Below are positions 1 to 8,573 of a stretch of 64,000 nt of DNA, one piece after another; position 1 is the stretch's first letter, and every line of letters starts with the position of its first letter. The position numbers were made by a program, and so were the translations under genes. Source of the stretch: UBA964 sp031382085 (GTDB lineage: Bacteria; Pseudomonadota; Gammaproteobacteria; Steroidobacterales; Steroidobacteraceae); assembly GCA_031382085.1 (NCBI GenBank), contig JANMYM010000083.1:196616-260615 (forward strand), written 5' to 3'. The notes under the pieces are model-generated. The model made no database searches. It was not told the origin of the DNA and was given only the letters and a program-made list of their open reading frames with translations.

Positions 1-301
1 TTTTCGCGGCTACGACAATCGCAACCCCCGCGATTGGCTCGGCCGGCTGCAGGGCTGGCGCGCGCGCGCCAATGCAGCACAACAAAACTCCTGGGAGGCG
101 CTCGCAGTATTTGCCGCTGGCGTCTTTGCCGCGCACCTCGCCCATGCGCCGCAGGCCCGGCTGGATCTGCTGGCCGAAATATTCATTGGCGCGCGCGTGC
201 TCTATCTCGTCTGTTACCTCGCGGACCTTGCTCCGCTGCGCTCAATCATCTGGATGGTCGGATTCGGTGTCTCGATCGCGATGTTTTTTGTCGCGAGCTG
301 A
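1..301 (+). CDS. MAPEG-family membrane protein, C-terminal part
   Basis: The 5' end lies outside the window. The reading frame starts at base 2 and gives 99 residues before TGA at 299-301. The visible part begins with the polar segment GYDNRNPRDWLGRLQGWRAR and continues through NAAQQNSWEALAVFAAGV, the typical signature of bacterial MAPEG proteins (membrane-associated proteins in eicosanoid and glutathione metabolism). Three hydrophobic stretches follow, ending in a C-terminal membrane helix. Family members are small, about 130 residues, with four helices in the inner membrane; some have glutathione transferase or peroxidase activity. The substrate cannot be told from sequence. Family call is fairly sure, function is not. 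Confidence 0.75.
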   Translation, partial: FRGYDNRNPRDWLGRLQGWRARANAAQQNSWEALAVFAAGVFAAHLAHAPQARLDLLAEIFIGARVLYLVCYLADLAPLRSIIWMVGFGVSIAMFFVAS

Positions 302-450
302 GGGTAGCGACCCTTAACATAATGTTCGGCTTGCAGGCCTGTCGGGTCGGCTCTGTCAATCAGGGATTTATCGATTAAGTATTTGATTTATTTAGATATA
401 TAAGAGCGCCTGACGGTCTGATGTGGTTCCCAAAGGTACAATGGGCGACC
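302..450. promoter_or_regulatory. A+T-rich gap, likely promoter region of the M32-ttcA operon
   Basis: This gap separates the MAPEG gene from the carboxypeptidase. Bases 370-405 are strikingly A+T-rich compared with the rest of the window (runs such as tttgatttatttagatatat), which is what a promoter for the downstream operon would look like. I could not fix a single -35/-10 pair. An upstream in-frame ATG at 421 exists, but it has no ribosome-binding site, and the family alignment favours the ATG at 451. Confidence 0.4.
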
Positions 451-1971
451 ATGGCGCAATCCCCCTACGAACAACTGGAACAAGAATGGAAGCGCCTGCA
501 TGCTTTCCGCGGCGCGCTGGCGCTGCTGCGCTGGGATGCCGCCGTTATGATGCCGCACGGCAGCGCCGAACTGCGCGGCGAACAGCTTGCCGCGCTTGAG
601 ACCGAGTACCACACACTTCTGACCGCGCCCAAGGTGGCGAGGTTGCTGGATCGCGCTCAGGCGAACGCCAGCGCACTGGATGAATGGCAGGCAGCCAATC
701 TCCATGAAATGCGGCGGCAACGCGATCACGCGATTGCGACCCCGGCGACCTTGATTTCGCGCCTGGCGAAAGTCACGGCGCTCGCCGAGGTGCGCTGGTT
801 CGAGGCACGCAGCAGCAACAATTTCGCCATGTTTGCGCCGCACCTGCAGGACGTAGTCCACCTGGTGCGCGACAAGGCCGCGCTGTTGGGCCAGGCGTTC
901 AACCTGAGCCCCTACGATGCCCTCGCCGAGGAGTACACGCCCGGTCTGCGCACGGCGGATATCGATAACCTGTTCAAGGCGTACCAACGCCGCCTGCCGA
1001 TCATGATTCGTGAGGCCATTGCAGCCCAGGAGCCGCGACCGGTGCTCCCGATCCAAGGAAGGTTTGCGCCCTCCAGGCAGCGCGCATTCATCACCGATGT
1101 CCTCAAGGCCTTCGGGTTTCCGTTTGATCGCGGTCGCCTCGACGAGAGCAACCATCCTTTCACCGAAGGCGTGCCAGGCGACGTGCGCATCACCACGCGA
1201 CTGGACGGCGCCAATCCGTTCAGCGGTTTGTTAGCATCCATGCATGAGGTCGGCCATGCCATGTACAGCTTCGGACTGCCCGCCGCCTGGCACAATCAGC
1301 CGGTCGGCCAGGATCGCGGCATGGCGCTGGAAGAAAGCCAGGCCTTGCTGCTGGAAATGATCTTGTGCCGCAGCCGTGAGTTCGTGCAGTGGTTGCGGCC
1401 GTTGCTCGAGAAACATTTCGCTGTCAATGGCCCGGAGTGGGAGGCCGACAACCTGTACAGGCTTCTGACCCGGGTGCAGCGCGGCTCGATTCGTGTCGAT
1501 GCGGATGAGCTGACGTATACGTCGCATATCATGTTGCGCTATGACCTTGAGCAGCGTCTGTTAGGTGGCGAGATCGCGGTACGCGACCTGCCCGAGGCCT
1601 GGAACGATGCCGCCGAGCGCCGCCTCGGACTGCGGCCGCAGAATGACGCCGAAGGCTGCATGCAGGATATTCACTGGGCGGTGGGCGCCTTCGGGTACTT
1701 TCCGTCCTATGCGGCGGGCGCTGCGATTGCAGCCCAGTTGCATGAGGCCATGCGTCGTGACCTCACCGATCTCGATGCCATGGTCGCGCGCGGTGAATTC
1801 AAACCACTGTTCGACTGGCTGCGCACGCAGTTGTACTCACATGGTTCGCGCTACGCCACGACCGACCTCCTGGTCCTGGCGACTGGCAAACCGCTGGGCG
1901 CCGCCGCCGCACTGCGCTATCTTGAGCATAAATACCTCGGCGAAATGGCGCCCAGCAGCGCAGCTGCCTGA
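451..1971 (+). CDS. Carboxypeptidase, M32 (Taq) family
   Basis: A zinc carboxypeptidase of 506 residues, the normal length for M32 enzymes, which remove C-terminal amino acids from peptides in the cytoplasm. All family motifs are visible in order: HPF (HPFTEG), the zinc site HEVGH at about residues 265-269, EESQ shortly after, IRVDADE, and GCMQDIHW near the C terminus. The start at 451 is chosen because MAQSPYEQLEQEW matches the usual N terminus; an in-frame ATG at 421 would add ten unlikely residues. It lies 19 bp upstream of ttcA and probably heads the five-gene operon that also holds a zinc peptidase and an ATP-grasp ligase. There is no signal peptide. Confidence 0.93.
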   Translation: MAQSPYEQLEQEWKRLHAFRGALALLRWDAAVMMPHGSAELRGEQLAALETEYHTLLTAPKVARLLDRAQANASALDEWQAANLHEMRRQRDHAIATPATLISRLAKVTALAEVRWFEARSSNNFAMFAPHLQDVVHLVRDKAALLGQAFNLSPYDALAEEYTPGLRTADIDNLFKAYQRRLPIMIREAIAAQEPRPVLPIQGRFAPSRQRAFITDVLKAFGFPFDRGRLDESNHPFTEGVPGDVRITTRLDGANPFSGLLASMHEVGHAMYSFGLPAAWHNQPVGQDRGMALEESQALLLEMILCRSREFVQWLRPLLEKHFAVNGPEWEADNLYRLLTRVQRGSIRVDADELTYTSHIMLRYDLEQRLLGGEIAVRDLPEAWNDAAERRLGLRPQNDAEGCMQDIHWAVGAFGYFPSYAAGAAIAAQLHEAMRRDLTDLDAMVARGEFKPLFDWLRTQLYSHGSRYATTDLLVLATGKPLGAAAALRYLEHKYLGEMAPSSAAA

Positions 1972-1990
1972 GTTTCCGGTCACGGCACTC

Positions 1991-2818
1991 ATGGACATGC
2001 CCATCAAGGAAGTTGTGGTCGAGATGCCGAAGCCGCGCGCGCCGACGCGGCCGTCTAACACTTTTCGCAAACTGCAGGCCCACTTGCGCGGCCTGACCGG
2101 CAAGGCGATCGCCGATTTCGGCATGATTGCCGATGGTGACCGGGTCATGGTCTGCCTTTCGGGCGGCAAGGATTCGTACACGCTGCTCGACCTGCTCATG
2201 TCATTGCAGCGCGCCGCCCCGGTGCGCTTTGAGCTGATCGCCGTGAACCTCGATCAGAAGCAGCCGGATTTTCCCGCTGCCGTCCTGCCGCGCTATCTTC
2301 AGTCGCTGGGTGTCGCCTGGCATGTCATCGAGCAGGACACCTACAGTGTCGTCAAGCGCGTCATTCCGGAAGGCGCTACGATGTGTGGGCTGTGCTCGCG
2401 CCTGCGCCGCGGAGCGCTCTACAGGTTTGCTGCCGAGAACAACATCAGCAAGATCGCGTTAGGTCATCATCGCGACGATATTGTTGCAACGTTTTTCCTC
2501 AATCTGTTCCATGGCGGCCGCCTCAAAACCATGCCGCCAAAACTGCGCAGCGAGGACGGCCGTCATGTCGTGATCCGGCCCCTGGCCTATGTGGCCGAGC
2601 GCGACATCGAACGCTACGCGCGGGTCCGCGATTTCCCGATCATTCCCTGCAAGCTGTGCGGTTCGCAGGATCATCTGCAACGGGTCGCGATCAGGCAGAT
2701 GCTGGCGGAATGGGAGCGCGCCTGTCCTGGGCGCACCGAAACCATTTTCTCCAGTCTGCGCAATGTGACGCCGAGCCACCTGGCCGACACCAGCCTGTTC
2801 GATTTCCGGTCGCTTTGA
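1991..2818 (+). CDS. ttcA: tRNA 2-thiocytidine(32) synthetase TtcA
   Basis: TtcA inserts sulfur into cytidine 32 of certain tRNAs, using ATP and a [4Fe-4S] cluster. The 275-residue protein has the PP-loop SGGKDSY at residues 57-63, the cluster motif CGLC at 132-135 and the later CKLC at 220-223, plus LGHHRDD after the PP-loop domain, all as in E. coli TtcA. The ATG at 1991 gives a short 25-residue extension before the conserved region; later ATGs at 1997 and 2024 are possible. It is followed after 6 bp by the phosphatase fusion gene, so the housekeeping tRNA gene shares an operon with less typical partners. Confidence 0.93.
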   Translation: MDMPIKEVVVEMPKPRAPTRPSNTFRKLQAHLRGLTGKAIADFGMIADGDRVMVCLSGGKDSYTLLDLLMSLQRAAPVRFELIAVNLDQKQPDFPAAVLPRYLQSLGVAWHVIEQDTYSVVKRVIPEGATMCGLCSRLRRGALYRFAAENNISKIALGHHRDDIVATFFLNLFHGGRLKTMPPKLRSEDGRHVVIRPLAYVAERDIERYARVRDFPIIPCKLCGSQDHLQRVAIRQMLAEWERACPGRTETIFSSLRNVTPSHLADTSLFDFRSL

Positions 2819-2824
2819 CGTCGC

Positions 2825-4357
2825 ATGCCTGAGACGCCTCAAGACACCCGTGACGCCGCACCCCTGCCTAACAGCTACTGGGTTGTGCCGGGGCGGCTGC
2901 TGGCCGGGGAATATCCGGCGACCAACGTCCTTGCGGAGACCGATGCGCGTATCGAGCGTTTGCTGCAGGCGGGTATCGACACCTTTGTCGATCTGACCGC
3001 GCCCGGTGAATTGCCGCCCTATCATCCGAGTCTGCCATTTTCGATCGAGTACGAACGGCGGCCCATCAAGGATCACGGGATCCCGGAAAATTTTCAGCAG
3101 ATGGACGAGATCGTTGCAGTCATTGCGGATGCATTGCGCCGGCGCCGCGCGGTTTACGTGCACTGTCGTGCAGGAATCGGGCGTACCGGCACGACGATGG
3201 CCTGCGTGCTCGCGGACGGCGGCCTGAGTTCGCAGAGCGCCCTCGATAAGTTGAATCTGCTTTGGGCTCAGAGCGCCCGGTCCTTCGACTATTCAACGGT
3301 TCCCGAAACCGAACAACAGGCCGAATTCGTGCGTGACTGGGTAAAGTTTCGCGGCCCGGGTCCTGTCGCCGCTGCAGTCAGCATCTCGATGCCGGCCGAA
3401 GTATCGATGCCCCCGGTCTCACAGCCGCGCCTACAACAAAGATTCGCCGGCGCCATGTTAGGCCTCGCGGTAGCAGAGGCGGTCGCGGCGGCCTCGCACG
3501 GTCTGGCACGCGGAGAATTTGCGCAGGTCACCGGCATGGCCGGTGGCGGGCCGGCCAAACTGCCGCGCGGAGCCTGGGGCGACGACACTGCAATGGCGCT
3601 CTGCCTTGCGGACAGTTTGCTGTCCAAAGCCGATTTTGATCCGCGCGATCAGGTCGCGCGCTATCAGCGCTGGCAGACGCAGGGATACCTTGCTGCTACC
3701 GGGCAATGTGTTGGGATCGAGCCTAACACCGCCAGGGCGCTGGGTGCTGCGCGTTGGCGCCGTCAGATGTTCGCGGGTTCACACGATCCACAGCAACTGG
3801 ACCCGGAGCCCCTGGGTCGGATCGCACCCGTGCTGTTGTATTTCCACGCGGATCCGGCACAGGCTTTGACACGCGCGGTCGAAGCCGCACGTACCGTCAA
3901 TCAGGCGCCGCTGGTGCTGGCGGCGCTGCGCTGCGCCGCAATTGTGCTGCAGCGAACGCTGGCGGGCATGGACCGGTCCAGTCTGTTAGCACTGGATCGC
4001 AAGGCAATTGGCGTGCCGGCGGGACCGGACGCGGCGCGGCTGGAGCAGATCGTCGACGGTCGGTTCAGATCGATGCGGGACGAGGATCTGCGTCCGTCGG
4101 GAGACGTACTCGACATCCTTGAGTGCGCTCTTTGGGCGCTCTGGCGCGCCCGCGATTTCCGCGATGCGGTGCTGACCGCGGCGAATCTGGGAGGGCGCAG
4201 CGACGTGATTGGAGCGCTGGTCGGCCAGATCGCCGGCGCTCGCTTTGGCGCCGCGGCAATTCCCGCGGACTGGCTCGCCGAGCTGGCCATGCGCGACGCT
4301 ATTGCTGGATTCGGTGATCGCATCTTTGCGGCTGCGCAGGTGGGAGTGCCTGCGTGA
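2825..4357 (+). CDS. Fusion of a tyrosine/dual-specificity phosphatase and an ADP-ribosylglycohydrolase
   Basis: A two-domain cytoplasmic protein of 510 residues. Residues 1-180 are a cysteine-phosphatase domain with the P-loop HCRAGIGRTGT (catalytic Cys114) and a likely general-acid loop PIKDHGIP. After a linker, residues 207-510 are an ADP-ribosylglycohydrolase (DraG/ARH) domain beginning GAMLGLAVAEAV. The metal motifs are altered: the usual WTDDT is WGDDT (Asp253, Asp254 kept), and the usual C-terminal GGDADT is GGRSDV at 456-461, so three of six expected magnesium ligands are replaced. The phosphatase half looks active; the ARH half may bind rather than hydrolyse ADP-ribose. Its stop overlaps the GTG start of the next gene. 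Confidence 0.85.
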   Translation: MPETPQDTRDAAPLPNSYWVVPGRLLAGEYPATNVLAETDARIERLLQAGIDTFVDLTAPGELPPYHPSLPFSIEYERRPIKDHGIPENFQQMDEIVAVIADALRRRRAVYVHCRAGIGRTGTTMACVLADGGLSSQSALDKLNLLWAQSARSFDYSTVPETEQQAEFVRDWVKFRGPGPVAAAVSISMPAEVSMPPVSQPRLQQRFAGAMLGLAVAEAVAAASHGLARGEFAQVTGMAGGGPAKLPRGAWGDDTAMALCLADSLLSKADFDPRDQVARYQRWQTQGYLAATGQCVGIEPNTARALGAARWRRQMFAGSHDPQQLDPEPLGRIAPVLLYFHADPAQALTRAVEAARTVNQAPLVLAALRCAAIVLQRTLAGMDRSSLLALDRKAIGVPAGPDAARLEQIVDGRFRSMRDEDLRPSGDVLDILECALWALWRARDFRDAVLTAANLGGRSDVIGALVGQIAGARFGAAAIPADWLAELAMRDAIAGFGDRIFAAAQVGVPA

Positions 4358-5382
4358 GCGCGCGGCTGTCCGCCCGTCGACTGGCATCACTGCCAGATGC
4401 ACAGCTGCTGCAATTGCGCTTTTGCGACTTGCCAATTCGCCTCGAGCGCAGCCGCGTCAGCCCGGCAATTGTGCGCCTGCGACGCGAACTGCGCGCACGC
4501 GGCATCCGTTTTGCGCCGCATGTATGGCTCGCCGAGGAATGGTTTTCACCGGACGGTGTGCCCGGTTTTGCCGTACCGTTCTATCTTGCACATCCGCGTC
4601 TGGTGCGGCTTGAGCGCGCGATGACGGGCCAGGTGGAGGGCGGCAACATCAACTGGTTGATGCGCATCCTGCGCCATGAAGCCGGCCACGCCATCGACAA
4701 TGCCTACCGCTTGCGCCGCCAGCGCCGCTGGCGCGAAGTATTTGGCCCGTCTTCCTTGCCCTATCCAATCCGTTACCGGGCACGGCCTGGCAGCCGACGC
4801 TATGTACATCACCTCGGCGACTGGTATGCGCAGGCGCACCCCACTGAGGATTTTGCCGAGACCTTCGGCGTCTGGCTGCAGTCGCGCCGCTCGTGGCGGC
4901 ACAATTACGCCGACTGGCCAGCACTGCACAAGCTGACGCTGGTGGATGAGTTGATGCGCGCAGTTGCCGGCGCAGCGCCCGCCGTGCGCAGGCGCCTGAT
5001 CGTCGAACCCCTGGCGCAAAATCAGCGCACGCTTGCTGAGCATTACCGGCAGCGCGCATTGAATCGCATTCATCACCGCCGCGGTCGCATCGACGAGCTG
5101 CTACAGCGTGTGTTTGTGGCGCAACGGCCCCGTGCTAACACCGTGACCGCGCGCAGCATCCTGCAGCAGGCCAAGAAAAACCTGATACGGAAGCTGATGC
5201 GTGACTGTGCGGTTGATCGCTATACCGCACACCAGATACTGCGCAAGGTCGGCGAGCGAGTCAGGCGTGCGCACCTCTATCAGCGCGGCTCGCGACGCGA
5301 GACGCTGCGCAATTTACGCTGGATGCTCGCAAGTTTGACGCAGAATTACTTCCTGATACAAAGTCCGATACTCGATCTATGA
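4354..5382 (+). CDS. Putative zinc metallopeptidase with basic C-terminal region
   Basis: A 342-residue protein starting at GTG 4354, overlapping the preceding stop by 4 bp (GTGA). It carries a zincin motif HEAGH at residues 108-112 inside ILRHEAGHAIDNAY, and a downstream HPTEDFAETFGVW (residues 162-174), whose acidic residues could supply the third zinc ligand. The last 120 residues are rich in Arg and Lys and may bind nucleic acid, membrane or an acidic partner. It resembles proteins annotated as putative zinc-binding metallopeptidases of unknown substrate. No signal peptide is seen, so it probably works in the cytoplasm. The next gene, an ATP-grasp ligase, also overlaps it, which suggests a shared peptide or protein substrate. 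Confidence 0.75.
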   Translation: MSARLSARRLASLPDAQLLQLRFCDLPIRLERSRVSPAIVRLRRELRARGIRFAPHVWLAEEWFSPDGVPGFAVPFYLAHPRLVRLERAMTGQVEGGNINWLMRILRHEAGHAIDNAYRLRRQRRWREVFGPSSLPYPIRYRARPGSRRYVHHLGDWYAQAHPTEDFAETFGVWLQSRRSWRHNYADWPALHKLTLVDELMRAVAGAAPAVRRRLIVEPLAQNQRTLAEHYRQRALNRIHHRRGRIDELLQRVFVAQRPRANTVTARSILQQAKKNLIRKLMRDCAVDRYTAHQILRKVGERVRRAHLYQRGSRRETLRNLRWMLASLTQNYFLIQSPILDL

Positions 5383-6413
5383 AGTCACTGCGCGTCATGG
5401 TTGTGGCTCACGCCAGTCTGGTGCCGCCGGAGGATCTGACCGGAGTTGCTGCTGCCCGGCTGGATGAAATGCGCACCGAGATCGACGTCATCACGACACT
5501 CAAGGCCATGGGCCACGAGGTGCTGGTGGTGGGGGTGCTCGACAGCCTGACAGAACTGCGCGCGGTGATGACCGATTGGCGGCCCGATGTCGCGTTCAAT
5601 CTGCTGGAGGAATTCGATGGCATCGTGACCTACGATCAGCACGTCGTCGCGTTTCTTGAACTCAGTCGCCAGCGCTATACGGGCTGCAATCCGCGCGGCC
5701 TGCTGTTGTCGCGCGATAAACCGCTCAGCAAGCAGCTGCTGTCGTATCACCGCATTCCGACACCGCAGTTCACCGTGTTCCGGCGTGGTGCGCGCCTGCA
5801 TGTGCCACGCAAGCTGCGTTACCCGCTGTTCGTGAAATCGGCGACCGAAGACGCGTCGCTTGGCATATCCCAGGCTTCCATCGTGGCTGATCTTGCGCAT
5901 CTGCGCGACCGCGTCGCCTTCATTCACGACCAGGTAGGTTCGGACGCGCTGGTTGAAGAATACATCGACGGCCGCGAAGTCTATGTCGGCGTGTTAGGAA
6001 ACGACAGGCTGACGCGCTATCCGCCCTGGGAGCTGAGTTTCGGCAGCTTGCCGGACGGGCAGGCGCCAATTGCGACGCGCAAGATCAAGTGGGACAAGCG
6101 CTATCAGCAGAAACATGGCATTGTGACCCAGGCGGCTGACGACCTGGACGTTGCGGTTGTCACGCGGCTAGATCAGCTCGCGCGCCGCATCTATCGTGCG
6201 CTGGGACTCTCCGGTTATGCGCGCATGGATTTTCGCGTGCGACCGGACGGCAGCGCGTTCGTACTGGAAGCGAATGCCAATCCCAACCTCGCGCAGGGTG
6301 AGGACCTGGCCCAATCGGCACTCGCCGCCGGCACCGGCTACGACGAGCTGCTGACGCGCATCTTGCAGCTGGGCCTGCGTTATCAGGCTGAGTGGCGCAC
6401 CTACTACGGCTGA
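5379..6413 (+). CDS. ATP-grasp ligase related to D-Ala-D-Ala ligase
   Basis: A 344-residue ATP-grasp enzyme. Such enzymes activate a carboxylate as acyl phosphate and join it to an amine or thiol. The N terminus VMVVAHASLVPPEDL and the fold resemble D-alanine-D-alanine ligase-like proteins. Lys in YPLFVKSATEDASLG, VEEYIDGREVYVGVLG and the metal-binding FVLEANANPN (Glu297) are the ATP-grasp landmarks. It overlaps the zinc peptidase gene by ATGA and ends the operon. No cell-wall genes are near, so a true Ddl role is unlikely; a peptide or amino-acid ligase acting with the neighbouring peptidase is a more natural reading, but the substrate is unknown. Confidence 0.8.
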   Translation: MKSLRVMVVAHASLVPPEDLTGVAAARLDEMRTEIDVITTLKAMGHEVLVVGVLDSLTELRAVMTDWRPDVAFNLLEEFDGIVTYDQHVVAFLELSRQRYTGCNPRGLLLSRDKPLSKQLLSYHRIPTPQFTVFRRGARLHVPRKLRYPLFVKSATEDASLGISQASIVADLAHLRDRVAFIHDQVGSDALVEEYIDGREVYVGVLGNDRLTRYPPWELSFGSLPDGQAPIATRKIKWDKRYQQKHGIVTQAADDLDVAVVTRLDQLARRIYRALGLSGYARMDFRVRPDGSAFVLEANANPNLAQGEDLAQSALAAGTGYDELLTRILQLGLRYQAEWRTYYG

Positions 6414-6442
6414 GTCGCACGAGGCAAGAGCCGGGCGGTGAG

Positions 6443-8500
6443 CTACTTCAGGTGCTTGTCCAGCCATTCAAACACAGTGGCATGCCACTGCAGGCTGTTA
6501 GCTGGTTTCTGGATCCAATGCCCTTCGTCCGGGAAGTACAGCAACTGGCTCTCGATACCACGGCGCTGCAATGCCGTGAATGTGGCGAGGCCCTGCGAAT
6601 AGGGCACGCGATAATCGCGTTCGCCATGAATCACCAGCATCGGCGTGCGCCACTTCGCGACACTGGCTGATGGATTGAAGGCCTCGTGATTCTGCGGCAC
6701 GTCATAGTAGGTGCCGCCATTTTCCCATTCGCTGAACCACAGTTCCTCGGTCGTGTAGTACATGCTGCGGGTGTCGAAGATGCCGGCGTGGTTGACAATG
6801 CACTTGAACCGGTCCGGCCAGTGGCCGGCGATCCAGTTCTGCATGAAGCCGCCATAGGATGCGCCCAGCGAACAGGCGCGTTGCCCGTCCAGCCAGTCAT
6901 AGCGGGCGAGCGCAGCGTCGAGGCCCTTCTGCAGGTCGATCAGCGGCTTGCCCCCCCAGTCCTGGCTGATGGAATCGGTAAATGCCTGGCCGTAACCGGG
7001 TGAGCCGTGAAAATCGATGAACACGACGGCGTAGCCGTGGCCGGCGAACAGCTGCGGATTCCAGCGGAAGCTCCACTGGTTCTGGTAGCTCGACTGCGGG
7101 CCGCCGTGCACGATGAACGCGATGGGATATTTCCTGCCGGCGACGAAGCCAGCTGGCTTCATGACATAGCCGTAGACAGTCTCGTTGTTTGCGCCTGGAA
7201 AACTGAACTGCTCGAAGTCCGCCATGCGCACGTCGGCCGCGAGACCGGCGTTGACGTCGGTCAGGCGTTTGGCGCCGAGCTCGCCCGGCCTCGCGCCCTT
7301 GCCAGCCAGCAAATACAGGTCCGGCGGGCCCGCGAGACTGGCGCGGGCCGCGATGATGTCGTCGCCAGCCGTGGCAATCTCGCCGATATAGCCATCGGCA
7401 AACAAGCGTGTCACCGCGCCGCTGCGCGCGTCGATACGGAACAGCGAGTGCTGACCGATGTCATCCGCCATGGCTAACAGATTGCGCCGGTCGCTGGTCG
7501 TACGCAGCGCGCTGACCGACCGGTCCCAGGCGCGGGTCAGTGCGCGACGCGCACCGGTGCGGCCATCGATGATTTCCACATGAAAACGGTCGGCCTCGAA
7601 ACCTGGGCGGTCCATCGCGAGGTAGGCCATATCGCCGTTGGCGAGGAACACCGGCTTGGTGTCCCAGGCGGGATTGGCCGCGGTCAGATTGCGTACCGTG
7701 CCGCCGCCGTCGGCTGCCATTTCATACAGGTCGAAGTTGGTGGACCAGGCTTCGCTGCGGTCGGCGAGCCGCGCTGAGAAGATCAGCCGTTGACTGTCGT
7801 TGCTGAAACTATATTCGCCGTCGTCGCCGAACGGACGCGATGGCAGGTTGGCCAGCACGCCGCCGGATACATCGGCCAGCGCGCCGAGCTTACCGTCGGC
7901 ACCTAACACCGTGCAAAAAAGGCGGCCATGAGTCCCGTCCTCCCAGGTATCCCAGTGACGGATCAGCAACTGGTCGAAGCGCTTGCCGGTCGCCTTGGAC
8001 TTGGCCTGCGCGGCCAGCTGGTCGCGGCTGCATACCAGGTCTGCGCCGCAGGCCGGCAGCACGTTCAACGTCAGCGCTACCCGCTTGCCATCGGGGGCGA
8101 TCTTGAAGCTGGTCACATCCAGCGGCAGATCGCTGACCTGCAACGCCTCGCCTCCGTCCAGCGACAGGCGCCAGAGCTGCGCCGAGCCAGACCGCTCGGA
8201 CACAAAAAACAGACTGCGGCCGTTCGGGCTCCAGCGCGGCATGCTGTCGTTAGCCGGATCCTGTGTCATGCGTCGCGGCGCGCTCCCCATGTTGCGCCGA
8301 TCTAACAGCCAGATATCGGTACGGCCCCGGTTGGCATCGATATCGGTTTCCCGCAGCGTGTATGCGACGTAGCGCGCATCGGGCGACAGTTGCGGGTCGG
8401 CGAGCCGTCGCATGCGCACCATCAGATCGGGCGTGAAGGATTTGTCGGCCGCCGCCGCGTCAAATGTGAGCGCAAGTAGACCTAGAGCTAAGGCACGCAT
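6443..8500 (-). CDS. Exported prolyl-oligopeptidase-family (S9) serine peptidase
   Basis: A 685-residue peptidase with an N-terminal signal peptide (MRALALGLLALTFDAAAA), so it acts outside the cytoplasm. Residues 20-420 form a beta-propeller like that of acylaminoacyl-peptidases, with WSPNGRSLFFVSERSG-type repeats. The alpha/beta-hydrolase domain shows GASYGGF (catalytic Ser548), the Asp in HGERDYRVP and the His in PDEGHWI. I chose ATG 8500 over the longer frame from 8530 because GGAG lies six bases before it and the signal peptide starts there. It faces the HAD gene across a short divergent region. Confidence 0.93.
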   Translation of the reverse strand: MRALALGLLALTFDAAAADKSFTPDLMVRMRRLADPQLSPDARYVAYTLRETDIDANRGRTDIWLLDRRNMGSAPRRMTQDPANDSMPRWSPNGRSLFFVSERSGSAQLWRLSLDGGEALQVSDLPLDVTSFKIAPDGKRVALTLNVLPACGADLVCSRDQLAAQAKSKATGKRFDQLLIRHWDTWEDGTHGRLFCTVLGADGKLGALADVSGGVLANLPSRPFGDDGEYSFSNDSQRLIFSARLADRSEAWSTNFDLYEMAADGGGTVRNLTAANPAWDTKPVFLANGDMAYLAMDRPGFEADRFHVEIIDGRTGARRALTRAWDRSVSALRTTSDRRNLLAMADDIGQHSLFRIDARSGAVTRLFADGYIGEIATAGDDIIAARASLAGPPDLYLLAGKGARPGELGAKRLTDVNAGLAADVRMADFEQFSFPGANNETVYGYVMKPAGFVAGRKYPIAFIVHGGPQSSYQNQWSFRWNPQLFAGHGYAVVFIDFHGSPGYGQAFTDSISQDWGGKPLIDLQKGLDAALARYDWLDGQRACSLGASYGGFMQNWIAGHWPDRFKCIVNHAGIFDTRSMYYTTEELWFSEWENGGTYYDVPQNHEAFNPSASVAKWRTPMLVIHGERDYRVPYSQGLATFTALQRRGIESQLLYFPDEGHWIQKPANSLQWHATVFEWLDKHLK

Positions 8501-8573
8501 GACGTACTCCGGAAATATTATGGGCGGCATTCTAGCAGCCGCTATACTGCTCGCCCGCTTTTACAGGCTCGCC
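8501..8573. promoter_or_regulatory. Divergent promoter region between S9 peptidase and HAD genes
   Basis: The 73-bp gap holds the ribosome-binding site of the leftward peptidase gene (GGAG, reading leftward) and, for the rightward HAD gene, a -10-like TATACT at 8543-8548 about 25 bp before its ATG. No convincing -35 element was identified. Confidence 0.4.

Noticed and set aside
5379..6413. Housekeeping D-alanine-D-alanine ligase
   Set aside because: No mur or fts genes are near, and it overlaps a zinc peptidase gene; sequence similarity is only at the ATP-grasp level.
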